DNA from: an uncultured Brevibacillus sp.
GTDB lineage: Bacteria; Bacillota; Bacilli; Brevibacillales; Brevibacillaceae
DNA length: 64,000 nt
NCBI RefSeq assembly: GCF_947502445.1
Contig: NZ_CANMZW010000025.1
Coordinates: 1 to 64,000, forward strand
Direction: 5' to 3'
In this document: positions 1-8,454 of the stretch, piece by piece
Layout: each line of letters opens with the position of its first letter
Numbering within the stretch: the stretch's first letter is position 1
Translations under genes and position numbers: made by a program
Notes under the pieces: generated by a model
Database searches by the model: none
What the model saw: the letters and a program-made list of their open reading frames with translations, nothing else
What the model was told of the DNA's origin: nothing

Positions 1-125
1 TATTGATCGATAAACAACCGTTTGAATTCGTCAGCATAGGTGATCGATTTTTCACTAACTCTGACTACGAATTTATTTTTCGTTAATTTTTCACGATCTT
101 TCTCACTGAATAGCTTCTTGCTCAT
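1..125 (-). mobile_element. IS3-family transposase OrfA, N-terminal part (runs off left edge)
   Basis: Reading leftwards from an ATG at 125, preceded by a GGGAGAGGATG ribosome site, the protein begins MSKKLFSEKDREKLTKN and continues open to the window edge. This start, followed by a Ser-rich stretch and YADEFKRLF, resembles the helix-turn-helix OrfA of IS3-family (IS150-like) elements known in Bacillus and Brevibacillus. In that family OrfA binds the terminal repeats and is joined to the DDE integrase OrfB by frameshifting. Only about 41 residues are visible, so the family call rests on the N-terminus alone and intactness cannot be judged. Confidence 0.6.
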
Positions 126-164
126 GATGTCATCCTCTCCCACACTTCTACCAGTATACAAAAA

Positions 165-212
165 GGTACCCACGGCTGTGCACTTTTTTTAAGTGTCCAG
201 TCCATGGGTACC
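165..212. repeat. Imperfect palindrome at the presumed IS end
   Basis: GGTACCCA at 165-172 is mirrored by TGGGTACC at 205-212, with further pairing inside (GTGCACTT against AAGTGTCC) around a T-run loop. It lies just upstream of the transposase OrfA. A CA dinucleotide at 212-213 would fit the usual 5'-TG...CA-3' edge of an IS3-type element. It could be the IS terminal repeat or a hairpin shielding the transposase from outside transcription; the exact IS boundary is inferred. Confidence 0.4.
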
Positions 213-268
213 AGTGTAAAACCGGAAAAATGGAATGGGCTTTTCAATTCATTTATGCTGACTTTTCC

Positions 269-1186
269 TTACAATCCAAACAGAATACCCATGAGGGAGT
301 AGATAATGACCGTTGAAAAAAGAACAGTCATATGAATGAGCGAGAAAATAAACATCGATTTCGCCCATTTCTCTGAGTCCATCTTTTTATAGCCAAGAAT
401 GCTAAGTGCCAGCCAAGCGATGCTCAGTAGCAGGGCAACTAACATCAGACCGATACTGAGTGACTCAAAGAGAAAGCTGGCAGCAATTAAGACAACCAGA
501 TAAATATTCGTTTGGATATAGGTGCGTTTTATTCCTTTGACAACTGGGAGCATGGGGACCTTGGCTGCCTTGTATTCGTCATGCTTGCGAATAGCGATGG
601 TATAGAAGTGAGGCATTTGCCAAATCACCATAATGATAAAAAGACCGAGAACGGCAGGATGAGTGATATCCGGATAAACGGCAGCCCATCCGATGAGAGG
701 CGGCATCGCTCCCGAAATACTTCCGATCTCTGTATTGTAAATCGTTCTTCGCTTGCTCCACATGGTATAGGGTACAACATAAAAAAACAATCCTAGAAAC
801 CCTAGGAAAGCTGCTAGAGTAGTGGTAAATGCGAGAGCGATCAAACCCAGGACCGTCATGATGATTGCCAGCCACAGGACCACATGAGCTTGAATTTCAC
901 CGGTCACGGTTGGTCTCTTTTTAGTTCTTTCCATGATCGCGTCAATATCTCGATCGTACAGATTGTTAAATGCACCGGCTGCACCCATAATAAGGGACGA
1001 ACCCACTAAAGCAAGCAAGATTTCTGGTAGCTTCTCAAGCAGGCTATAGTGGTATGTATACATAGCCAATGTGAGACCTGCGAACATTGGAACCAAGTTC
1101 GATTTAATGATACCGGTTTTAACGGTTTGCGACAAAATAGATGGCAGACTTTGTTTCTGCGCTGCAGCGCTAGCTTCTCCCCGCAT
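269..1186 (-). CDS. ctaB: Protoheme IX farnesyltransferase (heme O synthase)
   Basis: This is a polytopic membrane prenyltransferase of the UbiA superfamily that adds a farnesyl group to protoheme IX to give heme O, the precursor of heme A for cytochrome oxidase. The Asp-rich prenyl-diphosphate motif NNLYDRDID is at residues 74-82, followed by ERTKKRPTV. A second conserved segment (YNTEIGSISGAMPPLIGW) and about eight to nine hydrophobic helices follow. The start is taken at the ATG at 1186, which sits behind AAGGGGAGGTGG; the longer open frame to 1276 has no ribosome site. The result is 305 residues, normal for the family. No oxidase genes are adjacent. It is divergent from a TetR regulator, across an AT-rich palindromic gap. 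Confidence 0.93.
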   Translation of the reverse strand: MRGEASAAAQKQSLPSILSQTVKTGIIKSNLVPMFAGLTLAMYTYHYSLLEKLPEILLALVGSSLIMGAAGAFNNLYDRDIDAIMERTKKRPTVTGEIQAHVVLWLAIIMTVLGLIALAFTTTLAAFLGFLGLFFYVVPYTMWSKRRTIYNTEIGSISGAMPPLIGWAAVYPDITHPAVLGLFIIMVIWQMPHFYTIAIRKHDEYKAAKVPMLPVVKGIKRTYIQTNIYLVVLIAASFLFESLSIGLMLVALLLSIAWLALSILGYKKMDSEKWAKSMFIFSLIHMTVLFSTVIIYSLMGILFGL

Positions 1187-1290
1187 GCTGAGCCACCTCC
1201 CCTTATTAGAATATATAAAAGTCAGCTCATAATCTAGAGTGACATGATTGGTAGTTTCTTTTTCTGCGATATCCAAGCTGAAAATTAATT

Positions 1291-1319
1291 ACATACTTAT
1301 ACGAATTTATATACTATGT
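1291..1319. promoter_or_regulatory. AT-rich partial palindrome between ctaB and the TetR gene
   Basis: ACATA at 1291-1295 is mirrored by TATGT at 1315-1319 within a very AT-rich stretch containing TATACT-like hexamers on both strands. It lies in the divergent gap between ctaB and the TetR gene, where autoregulatory TetR operators often sit. The symmetry breaks down toward the centre, so an operator role is only a suggestion. Confidence 0.3.
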
Positions 1320-1368
1320 GGTATATTAATGCTACAGGGTACGAATGTCAAGAGAGGGAGGGGGACGA

Positions 1369-1983
1369 ATGGTCAGACGCAGACGAACGCAAGGGGAGCG
1401 AAAAATGGAAACACGGCAATTGCTTCTGGACTCCGCTGTTAAAACCTTTGCGAAATTCGGCTTTCACGGGGCTTCTGTCGATAAAATTGCCGAGTATGCT
1501 GGGTTCAGTAAAGGGGCAGTCTATGCTCATTTTAGTTCCAAAGAAGAGCTTTTTTTGGCTATTATGGAGCAGCAGATGCACGCTCATGTACAGAACATCC
1601 TAGCCGTCATCGACCGTCACCATTCTATCACCCATTTTATTGAAACCATGCAGGACTATGTTCATTCCATCCGGCAGGAAAATCGAGTTTGGAGTATGCT
1701 GAATATGGAGTTTTTGCTCTACGCTATGCGGGAAGAATCCGTGAGTCACAAGTGGTCGGAAATGATCCAGAAGTCTATCCGGCATATTTCCGATGCCATT
1801 GATCAGTTGATGGTAAGGCAGAAACATCAGTCTCCCTTAACATCCGATGAAATGGCTTGGACCATCCTGTCGCTAGAGAATGGCATGGCCATTTTTTATT
1901 ATATCAGTAAAAATGATATGCCCAAGCATCTATACGGAAAAGCATTGCAAAATATTCTTTTCCCACCGATTCTAGAAAAGTAG
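1369..1983 (+). CDS. TetR/AcrR family transcriptional regulator
   Basis: A 204-residue TetR-type repressor. A basic N-terminus (MVRRRRTQGERK) leads into the helix-turn-helix, where the sequence reads FHGASVDKIAEYAGFSKGAV and then YAHFSSKEELF, the classic TetR recognition pattern. The remaining 140 residues are the variable ligand-binding and dimerisation domain. The ATG at 1369 is chosen because GGGAGGGGG directly precedes it; an ATG eight codons earlier has a weaker site. It is divergent from ctaB and upstream of a monooxygenase and a drug/metabolite exporter, which are plausible targets. The ligand cannot be told from sequence. Confidence 0.85.
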   Translation: MVRRRRTQGERKMETRQLLLDSAVKTFAKFGFHGASVDKIAEYAGFSKGAVYAHFSSKEELFLAIMEQQMHAHVQNILAVIDRHHSITHFIETMQDYVHSIRQENRVWSMLNMEFLLYAMREESVSHKWSEMIQKSIRHISDAIDQLMVRQKHQSPLTSDEMAWTILSLENGMAIFYYISKNDMPKHLYGKALQNILFPPILEK

Positions 1984-2061
1984 CAGAATAACACGCATTG
2001 TGGGATATACATACAGAGATGCTGATCATTTCAACGATCCTATCGGAGAGGAAGCCTATGA

Positions 2062-2256
2062 TCAACATTCTTTCAAGACTCATCACCTAAAAAGAAAACC
2101 CTGCTGCAGTTGTATCGGCTGATTTATTGCATACGCTTCAATTTTATCCGTACAAGAAGAAATGAATCGCTTAGCCGTGGCCTGCTCGGGGAACGTGCCG
2201 TAGCTGTTGGTGCTGCTACAATGATCTTGGATTACTTCATGGAGGAAGGTGCGTAG
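2062..2256 (+). pseudogene. Possible remnant of a ROK-type protein C-terminus
   Basis: Open frame without its own start, ending at a TAG just before the next gene. Its end reads LGERAVAVGAATMILDYF, which resembles the closing helix of ROK-family sugar kinases and repressors. Another frame in the same gap is open upstream, suggesting a frameshifted relic. The resemblance is short and I cannot confirm it. The stretch may simply be non-coding and supply the ribosome site GGAGGAAGG for the following gene. Confidence 0.2.
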
Positions 2257-2259
2257 GCG

Positions 2260-3177
2260 TTGCAGCTCAGCATACTTGATTTGTCCCCCATCTATGAGGG
2301 AGTGTCGCCTCTCGTTGCCTTGCAGCAGACAGTGAAGCTGGCACAAACGGCGGAGTCATTAGGCTACTCACGCTTTTGGGTATCTGAACATCACGATATG
2401 CCTCAATTTGCGTCATCAAGTCCCGAAGTGCTGCTCGCTCATATTGGGGCACAAACTACTCGGATCAGACTTGGATCAGGAGCAGTTCTTTTGCCAAACT
2501 ACAAGCCATTTAAAGTGGCAGAAGCTTTTTCTCTGTTGGCAACTCTGCATCCGGGGCGTATCGACCTAGGCATTGGGCGTGCCCCGGGAGGTTCAGCCCA
2601 TGCTTCAATGGCGCTCTGTGATCGTTTCCTGGAACAGGTACGCCGGATGCCTGAGCTGCTCAAGGATTTATCGGCACTCCTCCACAACGAATTCACGGTA
2701 GAAGGACAACCTGTTTTCGCACGCCCGATTCCCCCTGATCCACCAGGGTTATGGCTGCTCGGGACGAATAAAAAAAGTGCGGAATTCGCAGCGATGTATG
2801 GGACGGGCTATGTGTTTGGACATTTTATGAGTGAGCACGACGGTGAGGAGGCCCTTGCTTTGTACAGGCATTCCTTTCAACCGGCGAGGATGAGGCAAGA
2901 GCCAGCTGTAATTGTTGCGGTCAGTGTCATCTGTGCGGATTCGATGGAAGAGGCGCAAGCACTCGCTGAAAGGGGGAGGGCACGATCCTTTCGGGAGCCG
3001 GTTATCGGAAATCCCGACTATGTATCGACAGTCCTAAAAAAAATGGGGAAGCAATATCAAGCTTCTGAGTTTATGATTCTTACCGATATTCCTGATTATC
3101 AGAAGAGAATTCGGTCTTACGAATTAATCGCCCAATCCATGATTGCCTCTGGTGCCAATGTATTTGATCGGACATAA
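2260..3177 (+). CDS. LLM-class flavin-dependent monooxygenase (luciferase-like)
   Basis: A 305-residue bacterial-luciferase-like protein, expected to be an FMNH2- or F420-dependent oxidoreductase with a TIM-barrel fold. It shows the MsnO8-type opening LSILDLSPI, the SRFWVSEHH segment near residue 45, GSGAVLLPNYKPFKVAE, and DLGIGRAPGG around residues 103-112, all typical of this subgroup. Translation starts at a TTG (2260) with GGAGGAAGG about 10 bases upstream, and no better ATG is near. It stands alone between the TetR gene and an EamA exporter. The substrate is unknown. Confidence 0.88.
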   Translation: MQLSILDLSPIYEGVSPLVALQQTVKLAQTAESLGYSRFWVSEHHDMPQFASSSPEVLLAHIGAQTTRIRLGSGAVLLPNYKPFKVAEAFSLLATLHPGRIDLGIGRAPGGSAHASMALCDRFLEQVRRMPELLKDLSALLHNEFTVEGQPVFARPIPPDPPGLWLLGTNKKSAEFAAMYGTGYVFGHFMSEHDGEEALALYRHSFQPARMRQEPAVIVAVSVICADSMEEAQALAERGRARSFREPVIGNPDYVSTVLKKMGKQYQASEFMILTDIPDYQKRIRSYELIAQSMIASGANVFDRT

Positions 3178-3278
3178 AATAGATAAAAGTATAGCAGGTA
3201 AACTCATGGACTTTTTTCGGTTTCTCATGTAGTATTGCTACGATATGATTAATGCAACGGGCGAAAGAAGGATAATCC

Positions 3279-4193
3279 ATGATTCGGTCCTACATGTTAT
3301 TGTTGTTTTGTGTGACGTTATGGGGCAGTAATTTTGTGTTTGGGAGTATGCTTGTCAAAGAGTTTCCACCGCTTTTTCTTGCAGATGTTCGGCTGTTATT
3401 TACCTCGATGTTTTTGCTGATTTACGCCTGGGTGACCAAAAAATTCGTGAAAATCAAGCCAAGAGAATTCGGGCTATTGATTTTACTCGGCCTGATTGGC
3501 ACGCTGGCGAATCAAACCGCTTATTTTAACGGTTTATTGACCACGGATGCAACGACAGCTTCACTCATTTTATCCATGGCACCAATCGTGACTGCAGTAC
3601 TCGCTTCCTTGTTTTTGAAAGAACAATTTACTTTGCGCATGAAGATCGGTTCTGGTCTAGCACTCGTGGGCACCTTTTTTGTCGTGGGGATTGGGGCCGG
3701 ATTATCTGTCTCCAAAGGGGTGCTGCTGATCGTCATCGCGATGGTTACGTTCTCGTCTTCGATGATCATCATACGGAAGCTGACGCAGACCTTGCATCCA
3801 TTTATTTCAACGGTTTACTCGACGACGATGGGTACCCTTTTTCTGACTCCAGCTGCTTTGTTCACGCTTGATCCGGCAGCGAAGATCAGCCATGAGGGAT
3901 GGGCGTGGCTCCTGCTTATTTTAACTGCGATTCTGATGCAAGGGGTTTGCGGGATTGTTTGGAATTCTCAGCTGCAAATCGTAGGTACGGGGAAAGCAGC
4001 TATTTTTCTAAATCTACAGCCGTTTGTCGCTATGCTTGTTGGCTTTTTATTGCTCGGTTCCCATGTCACTGCGGTACAAGTAGGGGGCTCATTGTTGATT
4101 GTAGCGGGGGTCGTCGTGGCATCGATACGATCGAAGAAAGCTCCGCAGGGTGCGAGCGGGAGAGTATTGGCAGAACAGACGAAATCGGTGTAA
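3279..4193 (+). CDS. EamA/DMT-family transporter
   Basis: An inner-membrane protein of 304 residues with about ten hydrophobic helices arranged as two EamA repeats of five, the drug/metabolite transporter design. The first repeat begins LLLFCVTLWGSNFVFG; the second ends in a hydrophobic helix followed by basic residues (RSKKAPQ), giving a cytoplasmic tail. The ATG follows GAAAGAAGGA. A strong terminator lies immediately downstream, so it is probably monocistronic. These proteins export amino acids, nucleosides or drugs; nothing here fixes the substrate. Confidence 0.88.
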   Translation: MIRSYMLLLFCVTLWGSNFVFGSMLVKEFPPLFLADVRLLFTSMFLLIYAWVTKKFVKIKPREFGLLILLGLIGTLANQTAYFNGLLTTDATTASLILSMAPIVTAVLASLFLKEQFTLRMKIGSGLALVGTFFVVGIGAGLSVSKGVLLIVIAMVTFSSSMIIIRKLTQTLHPFISTVYSTTMGTLFLTPAALFTLDPAAKISHEGWAWLLLILTAILMQGVCGIVWNSQLQIVGTGKAAIFLNLQPFVAMLVGFLLLGSHVTAVQVGGSLLIVAGVVVASIRSKKAPQGASGRVLAEQTKSV

Positions 4194-4210
4194 TGTTGCC
4201 GTAATAGGAA

Positions 4211-4240
4211 AAAAGAGGGCAGAGAAAGCCCTCTTTTTTT
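4211..4240 (+). terminator. Rho-independent terminator after the EamA gene
   Basis: A 10-bp perfect stem (AAAAGAGGGC / GCCCTCTTTT) with a 7-base loop and a run of seven T residues. Confidence 0.9.
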
Positions 4241-4323
4241 GTTGTGAACGAATATGTGTGTGCATCTCTTCTTGTTTTTTTGTATAGTATAAATAAACAT
4301 AAGATTCAGAAAAGGGTGAATGT

Positions 4324-5274
4324 ATGGTGATAAATGATGATTTACGATCATTTCCGTTTCCTTTTGGGGACAGTCAAGTGTACAAGTACTCGAATAATGC
4401 CACCCCATTACGTCCACCAAATGCAATTGAACTGACTGATAAGTACATAGATGAAATTAGACTGAAAAGAGAGCTGCTTACAAACCATCCAGAGCGATGT
4501 TATCAATCATCATCTCAAACGCTGGATGCTCAGTGGGAAATTGTTGATCTTATTTTACATAATCTAGTCGGTTATTACCCTGATCAATTCAAATTGGAAA
4601 AGAAAGATGAACAGTGGATATTTACGAACTTGCAGACGAAAGAAAACATAGCTTTTACGTTTGGGGATCGAACAACTCTTGAGGTAGAGCCTTTGGATTT
4701 TATTGGTCGTCATGTTCAAGAGGATTTACTTTTGATGATGCAACGGGATGGCGACCTGTTTTTAGATGCAGGACAGCTATGTTTTCCTGCGAATTGGTCT
4801 TTGTTTTTTAACGTAGGTATGACCTTCAAAGAAATACATTCTCCAATTCCGGGCTTTCAGTCAGAGTCCCTTGATGATCGTATCCTGCAATTTCTCATGC
4901 GAATCGAGGCGGGAACACCCTGGGGAAGAAAAAATTGGTCACTCATGGCTGGCAACAAGTTAGATACTTCTCTCGAAACGTTCGCAGAATGGGGTCAGGC
5001 CCGCAAACAAGTGACAAAGGAAAATGCGGGAAAACTGGTGCATCTGAGAGTAGAGGTTCAAAAGCTATTTCGCCTGCCGCAAAGCAACGGGATATTATTC
5101 ACCATTCATTCTCACATGCTGCCTTTGGAAAGGTTCATTCAACATACTCCTTGGCTGGAGCAATTTTATGCCATCCTGCACGAGCTCCCGGCCTTTATTT
5201 CTGATTACAAAGGGATTTCTTTATATCGACAGCAAGTACTGGAATATCTAGTAGAGGAAATGAAAAAGAGATGA
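4324..5274 (+). CDS. Heme-dependent oxidative N-demethylase family protein (DUF3445)
   Basis: A 316-residue protein of the DUF3445 family. Its characterised members are the heme catalytic subunit of secondary/tertiary amine oxidative demethylases and dimethylamine monooxygenase. Supporting features are the N-terminal Pro-rich FPFPFG, the helical ELLTNHPERCYQ segment, DFIGRHVQEDLLLMM, and the central CFPANWSLFFNVG followed by IHSPIPGF, which are hallmarks of the fold. The start ATG follows AAAAGGGTGA. It overlaps the next gene by four bases (ATGA) and is followed by a DmmA-like protein and a flavin/2Fe-2S reductase. All parts of an amine N-demethylase are therefore present. Which amine is oxidised is not evident. 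Confidence 0.85.
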   Translation: MVINDDLRSFPFPFGDSQVYKYSNNATPLRPPNAIELTDKYIDEIRLKRELLTNHPERCYQSSSQTLDAQWEIVDLILHNLVGYYPDQFKLEKKDEQWIFTNLQTKENIAFTFGDRTTLEVEPLDFIGRHVQEDLLLMMQRDGDLFLDAGQLCFPANWSLFFNVGMTFKEIHSPIPGFQSESLDDRILQFLMRIEAGTPWGRKNWSLMAGNKLDTSLETFAEWGQARKQVTKENAGKLVHLRVEVQKLFRLPQSNGILFTIHSHMLPLERFIQHTPWLEQFYAILHELPAFISDYKGISLYRQQVLEYLVEEMKKR

Positions 5275-5741
5275 TGAGGCGAGTGAAAGAGGAGCTTTTC
5301 TTTAGCAAGGGGAAAAGGAAATATTTATTTTGTGCGGATTCTGAAGGGGTAGAGGCTCTTTACCCTCTCGTTCGCCAAGCAATGGAAGACAAAGCCCCAT
5401 TTGATTTCCACGAAATAAAGCATGAATCAGATTCCTTCCTTGACCTTTGGTTCAGTCAGCAAAAAATGGGGACGTATTTATACTTATCTGGGAAGTGGGA
5501 CTTTGTTCATCGATTAAAAAATTTAGCTATTGAGGCAGGCTTTACGGAATATGAAGTGCAAATAAAAGTCATCGGACCGATCAGGAAGAAGGTAATTTGC
5601 TGCCAATGTCATGGGGTTAATGATGTCGATGAAGAAATGCACATTACTTGTATGCATTGTGGAATATCCCTTGAAGTTTCGAACCATTATTCACGTCGTC
5701 TGGAGGCATATCTAGGCTATTCATCTATCCAATCATCTTAA
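5271..5741 (+). CDS. dmmA: DmmA-like dimethylamine monooxygenase subunit
   Basis: A 156-residue cytosolic protein matching the DmmA-like subunit of dimethylamine monooxygenase in its neighbours and its C-terminal layout. A zinc-ribbon-like set of four cysteines (CQCHG, then CMHCG) closes the protein after an alpha/beta region. Translation is coupled to the DUF3445 gene through an ATGA overlap. In the described Pseudomonas enzyme this subunit partners the heme subunit and the ferredoxin reductase. Its exact role is unclear, and assignment here leans on context plus the cysteine ribbon. Confidence 0.75.
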   Translation: MMRRVKEELFFSKGKRKYLFCADSEGVEALYPLVRQAMEDKAPFDFHEIKHESDSFLDLWFSQQKMGTYLYLSGKWDFVHRLKNLAIEAGFTEYEVQIKVIGPIRKKVICCQCHGVNDVDEEMHITCMHCGISLEVSNHYSRRLEAYLGYSSIQSS

Positions 5742-5759
5742 TACAGGAGGAGCATTCGC

Positions 5760-6722
5760 TTGTATCGAAATTCAACCATTCAAGTACGTGTTAGTAATAT
5801 TCAAGAAGAAACCTCCACAATCAAAAGATTCACCCTGCAAGCGATGGATGATTCTATACTGCCGTCCTTTAGTGGTGGTTCGCACATAACCACCTTTTTG
5901 CCGCATCCTTCAGGAACGTTGGAGAAGCATTATTCTATTTTTAACGTAAGCGGGAAGACGGGGCTGTTTGAAATAGCTGTCCGCTTAGCAGAAGACTCAT
6001 CTGGTGGCTCTCGTTATTGGCACCAAAACGTTCAGGTAGGGGATGTTTTACCAGTTAGTTACCCAAAGAATTACTTTCCAGTAAGCTTTCAAGCGAAGCA
6101 TCACGTATTTTATGCAGCAGGGATTGGGATTACACCATTTTTATCCATGATGGCAGAGCTGGCTAAAAAGAATAAATCCTTTGAACTGCATTATGCAGCG
6201 AAGTCAAAACAACAGTGTGCTTTTTATGACTATCTACAAAATGTTTTTCCAAATCAATGTCACTTTTATTTTTCAAATGGAGACAGCACAGAACGTTTAT
6301 CACCTACTCAACTTTTGAATCATCGAATAGGGACACATGTTTATTTCTGTGGTCCCGAGAGCATGATTCACGATTTTACCATTGCAGCTAAAGCATATGG
6401 GTATCCTTCCTTCCATATCCATTTCGAACGATTTGCTCCCAGGTCTATTAAGGAAAAGCATGCGTTCCCTATCAAAATGAAAAAAAGGGATACAGAGCTT
6501 GAGGTTCCGGCGAATTCCTCTCTGTTAGAGGTACTGCTTCAAAATGGAATCAAGATTCCTTACTCCTGCCGTGTAGGTGGCTGCGGGACTTGCGAAGTAA
6601 AGGTGGTAGATGGAGAGGTTATTCACTTCGACTCGTTTTTATCAGAAGAACAGCAACTCTCCAATCAAACCATGCTTTGCTGTGTATCGCGGGGAAAGGG
6701 GAGATTGGTTTTAGATATATAA
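5760..6722 (+). CDS. PDR/VanB-family flavin and 2Fe-2S oxidoreductase
   Basis: A 320-residue phthalate-dioxygenase-reductase-type electron donor. It has an N-terminal flavin domain (LEKHYSIFNVSG), an NAD(P)-binding domain (FYAAGIGITPFLSMM), and a C-terminal plant-type ferredoxin domain with cluster cysteines at 270, 275, 278 and 307 (PYSCRVGGCGTC). It would move electrons from NAD(P)H to the heme demethylase subunit. The start is a TTG at 5760 behind AGGAGG, nine bases away. It is the last gene of the operon and is followed by a symmetrical terminator. Confidence 0.9.
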   Translation: MYRNSTIQVRVSNIQEETSTIKRFTLQAMDDSILPSFSGGSHITTFLPHPSGTLEKHYSIFNVSGKTGLFEIAVRLAEDSSGGSRYWHQNVQVGDVLPVSYPKNYFPVSFQAKHHVFYAAGIGITPFLSMMAELAKKNKSFELHYAAKSKQQCAFYDYLQNVFPNQCHFYFSNGDSTERLSPTQLLNHRIGTHVYFCGPESMIHDFTIAAKAYGYPSFHIHFERFAPRSIKEKHAFPIKMKKRDTELEVPANSSLLEVLLQNGIKIPYSCRVGGCGTCEVKVVDGEVIHFDSFLSEEQQLSNQTMLCCVSRGKGRLVLDI

Positions 6723-6742
6723 CGGAGATTTCATGGATAATA

Positions 6743-6783
6743 AGCGGCAGACTAGAAATTTTCCCTTTTTCTAGTCTGCCGCT
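6743..6783. terminator. Bidirectional terminator between convergent genes
   Basis: A long inverted repeat (AGCGGCAGACTAGAAA / TTTCTAGTCTGCCGCT) lies between the demethylase operon and the convergent regulator gene, with T-rich loop and flank. It can serve both strands. Confidence 0.85.
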
Positions 6784-6806
6784 GTTTTCTGATCAGATCA
6801 TTTTAT

Positions 6807-8129
6807 TTATACCATGCTGCTATCTACTGGAGTGGGGAGTACGCGATAAATTTTGCGCGGTCTTCCCCGATTCGTGGGGGTTTCCTCGCCAATTTGCTCG
6901 ATGATATTGTGTTCAGCCAAATCACTCAGGATGCGTCTTGCATTTCTCGGGGTCATTCCCATCCACTCAGCCATGTCTGTAGCGCTTATGTAATTTTGCC
7001 CTAAAGCTTTTTGTACAGAAATGATTTTGTTTAAAGTGGTGATACTCACACCTGCTTTTTTCAAGCTCTCACTCATTTCCTTGTCTTCAGTCCAATAGCC
7101 ATAGCTGATGCTCTTCGCTTGGCGCAGGGGCCCCTCAATGGAGCCATCCGTATCGACGAGAATCGCAGCATTTGTAAACTTTTTGGCATGGACAAGCGCC
7201 AGTTGCGCATTCCTCTCAGCAGCCAATGCTGTCACCCCAAAACCGATCCCCATGTTCGCAGTCGAATTTGTCAGCAGCATGAGCTGTTCCAGGATAATCG
7301 TAGGGTGAAAAGCAGGGTTATCATCGAGAGACCCGCGGGTGGAAAAAATAATAAATTTATAGTTGCCCAGTGCGACGAAGCTACCTGAAATAGACTCGGT
7401 GTAATCGAGAATCATTTCTTGCAGCTTGAGATCGAGACGGCGCAAATCGTAAGCGTTTGCAGGTTCATTAATGAGTTTTTCCACATCGGATACTTCAACC
7501 AGCTGAACAGCAATCTGCGACCGTTTAAAGTGGAGGGTTTCACCTTCCTGCACGATTTGCTTGAAGATTTCTCGAAATGTCAGCCTCGTAAAACCCATCC
7601 TGTAAACCTTGATGCCTAGCTCCTTCAATTCCTCCGCTACTGACAGCATTCCCGTCACACAAGCGTCGACCTTTCCCGCTCTGAACAAAGACGTATGATA
7701 GTTCACCCATTGATTGGTGAGACTGAATTCTTCATACGGATTCAAATACGGATGTACACAAGAGAGCTCAAGCTCTTCAAGTGTTTCGCGGAAATGCATC
7801 TCTGATACGGTATCAAAGCTGACGCGGTCAAGCGATATCCCATCACGATAAACCAATTCCAGTAAGACCTTTGATAGTACACTTGCATTTATTTGCGGAT
7901 AAAACGCTTTTTTCTTTTCGAGGTGTTCTCGTGCAATTGAGTAAGGACCGATTCCAGAGAAAAACCAGATATCAACCTCTTGATTGTTTTCAGAAACAAA
8001 TACGGCTGCTTCTTCTGGACGTTGATATGTGTAGGGGATGAGCATGAGTTGATCTGCAAACTCTTGGCCGACTCCTAACATCAACTCCACTGAATCCTTA
8101 GGACCTACTATGCCGACTCTTATGATCAT
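6807..8129 (-). CDS. Transcriptional regulator with GGDEF/cyclohydrolase-III-like domain and C-terminal winged helix
   Basis: A 440-residue protein. Residues 1-190 look like an alpha/beta sensor that begins RVGIVGPKDSVELML. The middle carries a degenerate nucleotide-cyclase or GTP-cyclohydrolase-III-like pattern: FVALGNYKFIIFSTRG, then GIGFGVTALAAERNAQLAL. The C-terminus is a winged helix (ISATDMAEWMGMTPRNARRI) with a basic wing (NRGRPRKIYRV). The ATG at 8129 follows GGAGGAAATA; an in-frame TTG four codons earlier lies inside that ribosome site. The gene is divergent from the peptide-transport operon, whose promoter is flanked by two 31-bp repeats, so it probably controls that operon. I do not know a characterised member, and the ligand is unknown. 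Confidence 0.65.
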   Translation of the reverse strand: MIIRVGIVGPKDSVELMLGVGQEFADQLMLIPYTYQRPEEAAVFVSENNQEVDIWFFSGIGPYSIAREHLEKKKAFYPQINASVLSKVLLELVYRDGISLDRVSFDTVSEMHFRETLEELELSCVHPYLNPYEEFSLTNQWVNYHTSLFRAGKVDACVTGMLSVAEELKELGIKVYRMGFTRLTFREIFKQIVQEGETLHFKRSQIAVQLVEVSDVEKLINEPANAYDLRRLDLKLQEMILDYTESISGSFVALGNYKFIIFSTRGSLDDNPAFHPTIILEQLMLLTNSTANMGIGFGVTALAAERNAQLALVHAKKFTNAAILVDTDGSIEGPLRQAKSISYGYWTEDKEMSESLKKAGVSITTLNKIISVQKALGQNYISATDMAEWMGMTPRNARRILSDLAEHNIIEQIGEETPTNRGRPRKIYRVLPTPVDSSMV

Positions 8130-8286
8130 TATTTCCTCCAACCAACGATAAACTGCCGAGTGTTCTTTTCGTTATGAAAAATAGTATTCTCTTTTCGGCA
8201 TCATAGTACGTTTTTTGTTGATATGCAAATACGAAATACCTCCAATCAACTAAGACAACATGGTGAAAGCGTGAAAAAATGGCCTT

Positions 8287-8317
8287 AATTAAGGATTCAT
8301 TAGGGAAAAATTCCGTT
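8287..8317. repeat. 31-bp direct repeat, upstream copy (candidate operator)
   Basis: It begins AATTAAGGATTCATTAGG and ends AATTCCGTT, and matches the copy at 8424-8454 at most positions. It lies upstream of the peptide-transport promoter, between that promoter and the divergent regulator gene. Confidence 0.55.
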
Positions 8318-8389
8318 TGTAACATACTAAATTAGACGTTATTTCCGAAAATCCTCTTAAAAATAGTTAGAAAAAACCAAAAATCAGAA

Positions 8390-8419
8390 TTGACATGAAA
8401 TACAGACAGCGCGTATATT
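8390..8419 (+). promoter_or_regulatory. Sigma-A promoter of the peptide-transport operon
   Basis: A perfect -35 TTGACA (8390-8395) and a -10 TATATT (8414-8419) are 18 bp apart, giving a start near 8426. The leader to the first permease gene is then about 150 bases and contains a small GCGGTC/GACCGC hairpin. The second 31-bp repeat covers the predicted start. Confidence 0.7.
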
Positions 8420-8423
8420 GTTG

Positions 8424-8454
8424 AATTAAGGAATGATTTAGGCGAATTTCCGTT
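8424..8454. repeat. 31-bp direct repeat, downstream copy overlapping transcription start
   Basis: It begins AATTAAGGAATGATTTAGG and ends AATTTCCGTT. It lies 137 bp, about 13 helical turns, downstream of its partner, and sits on the predicted start of the peptide-transport mRNA. This is the position expected for a repressor operator, possibly with looping. Confidence 0.55.
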
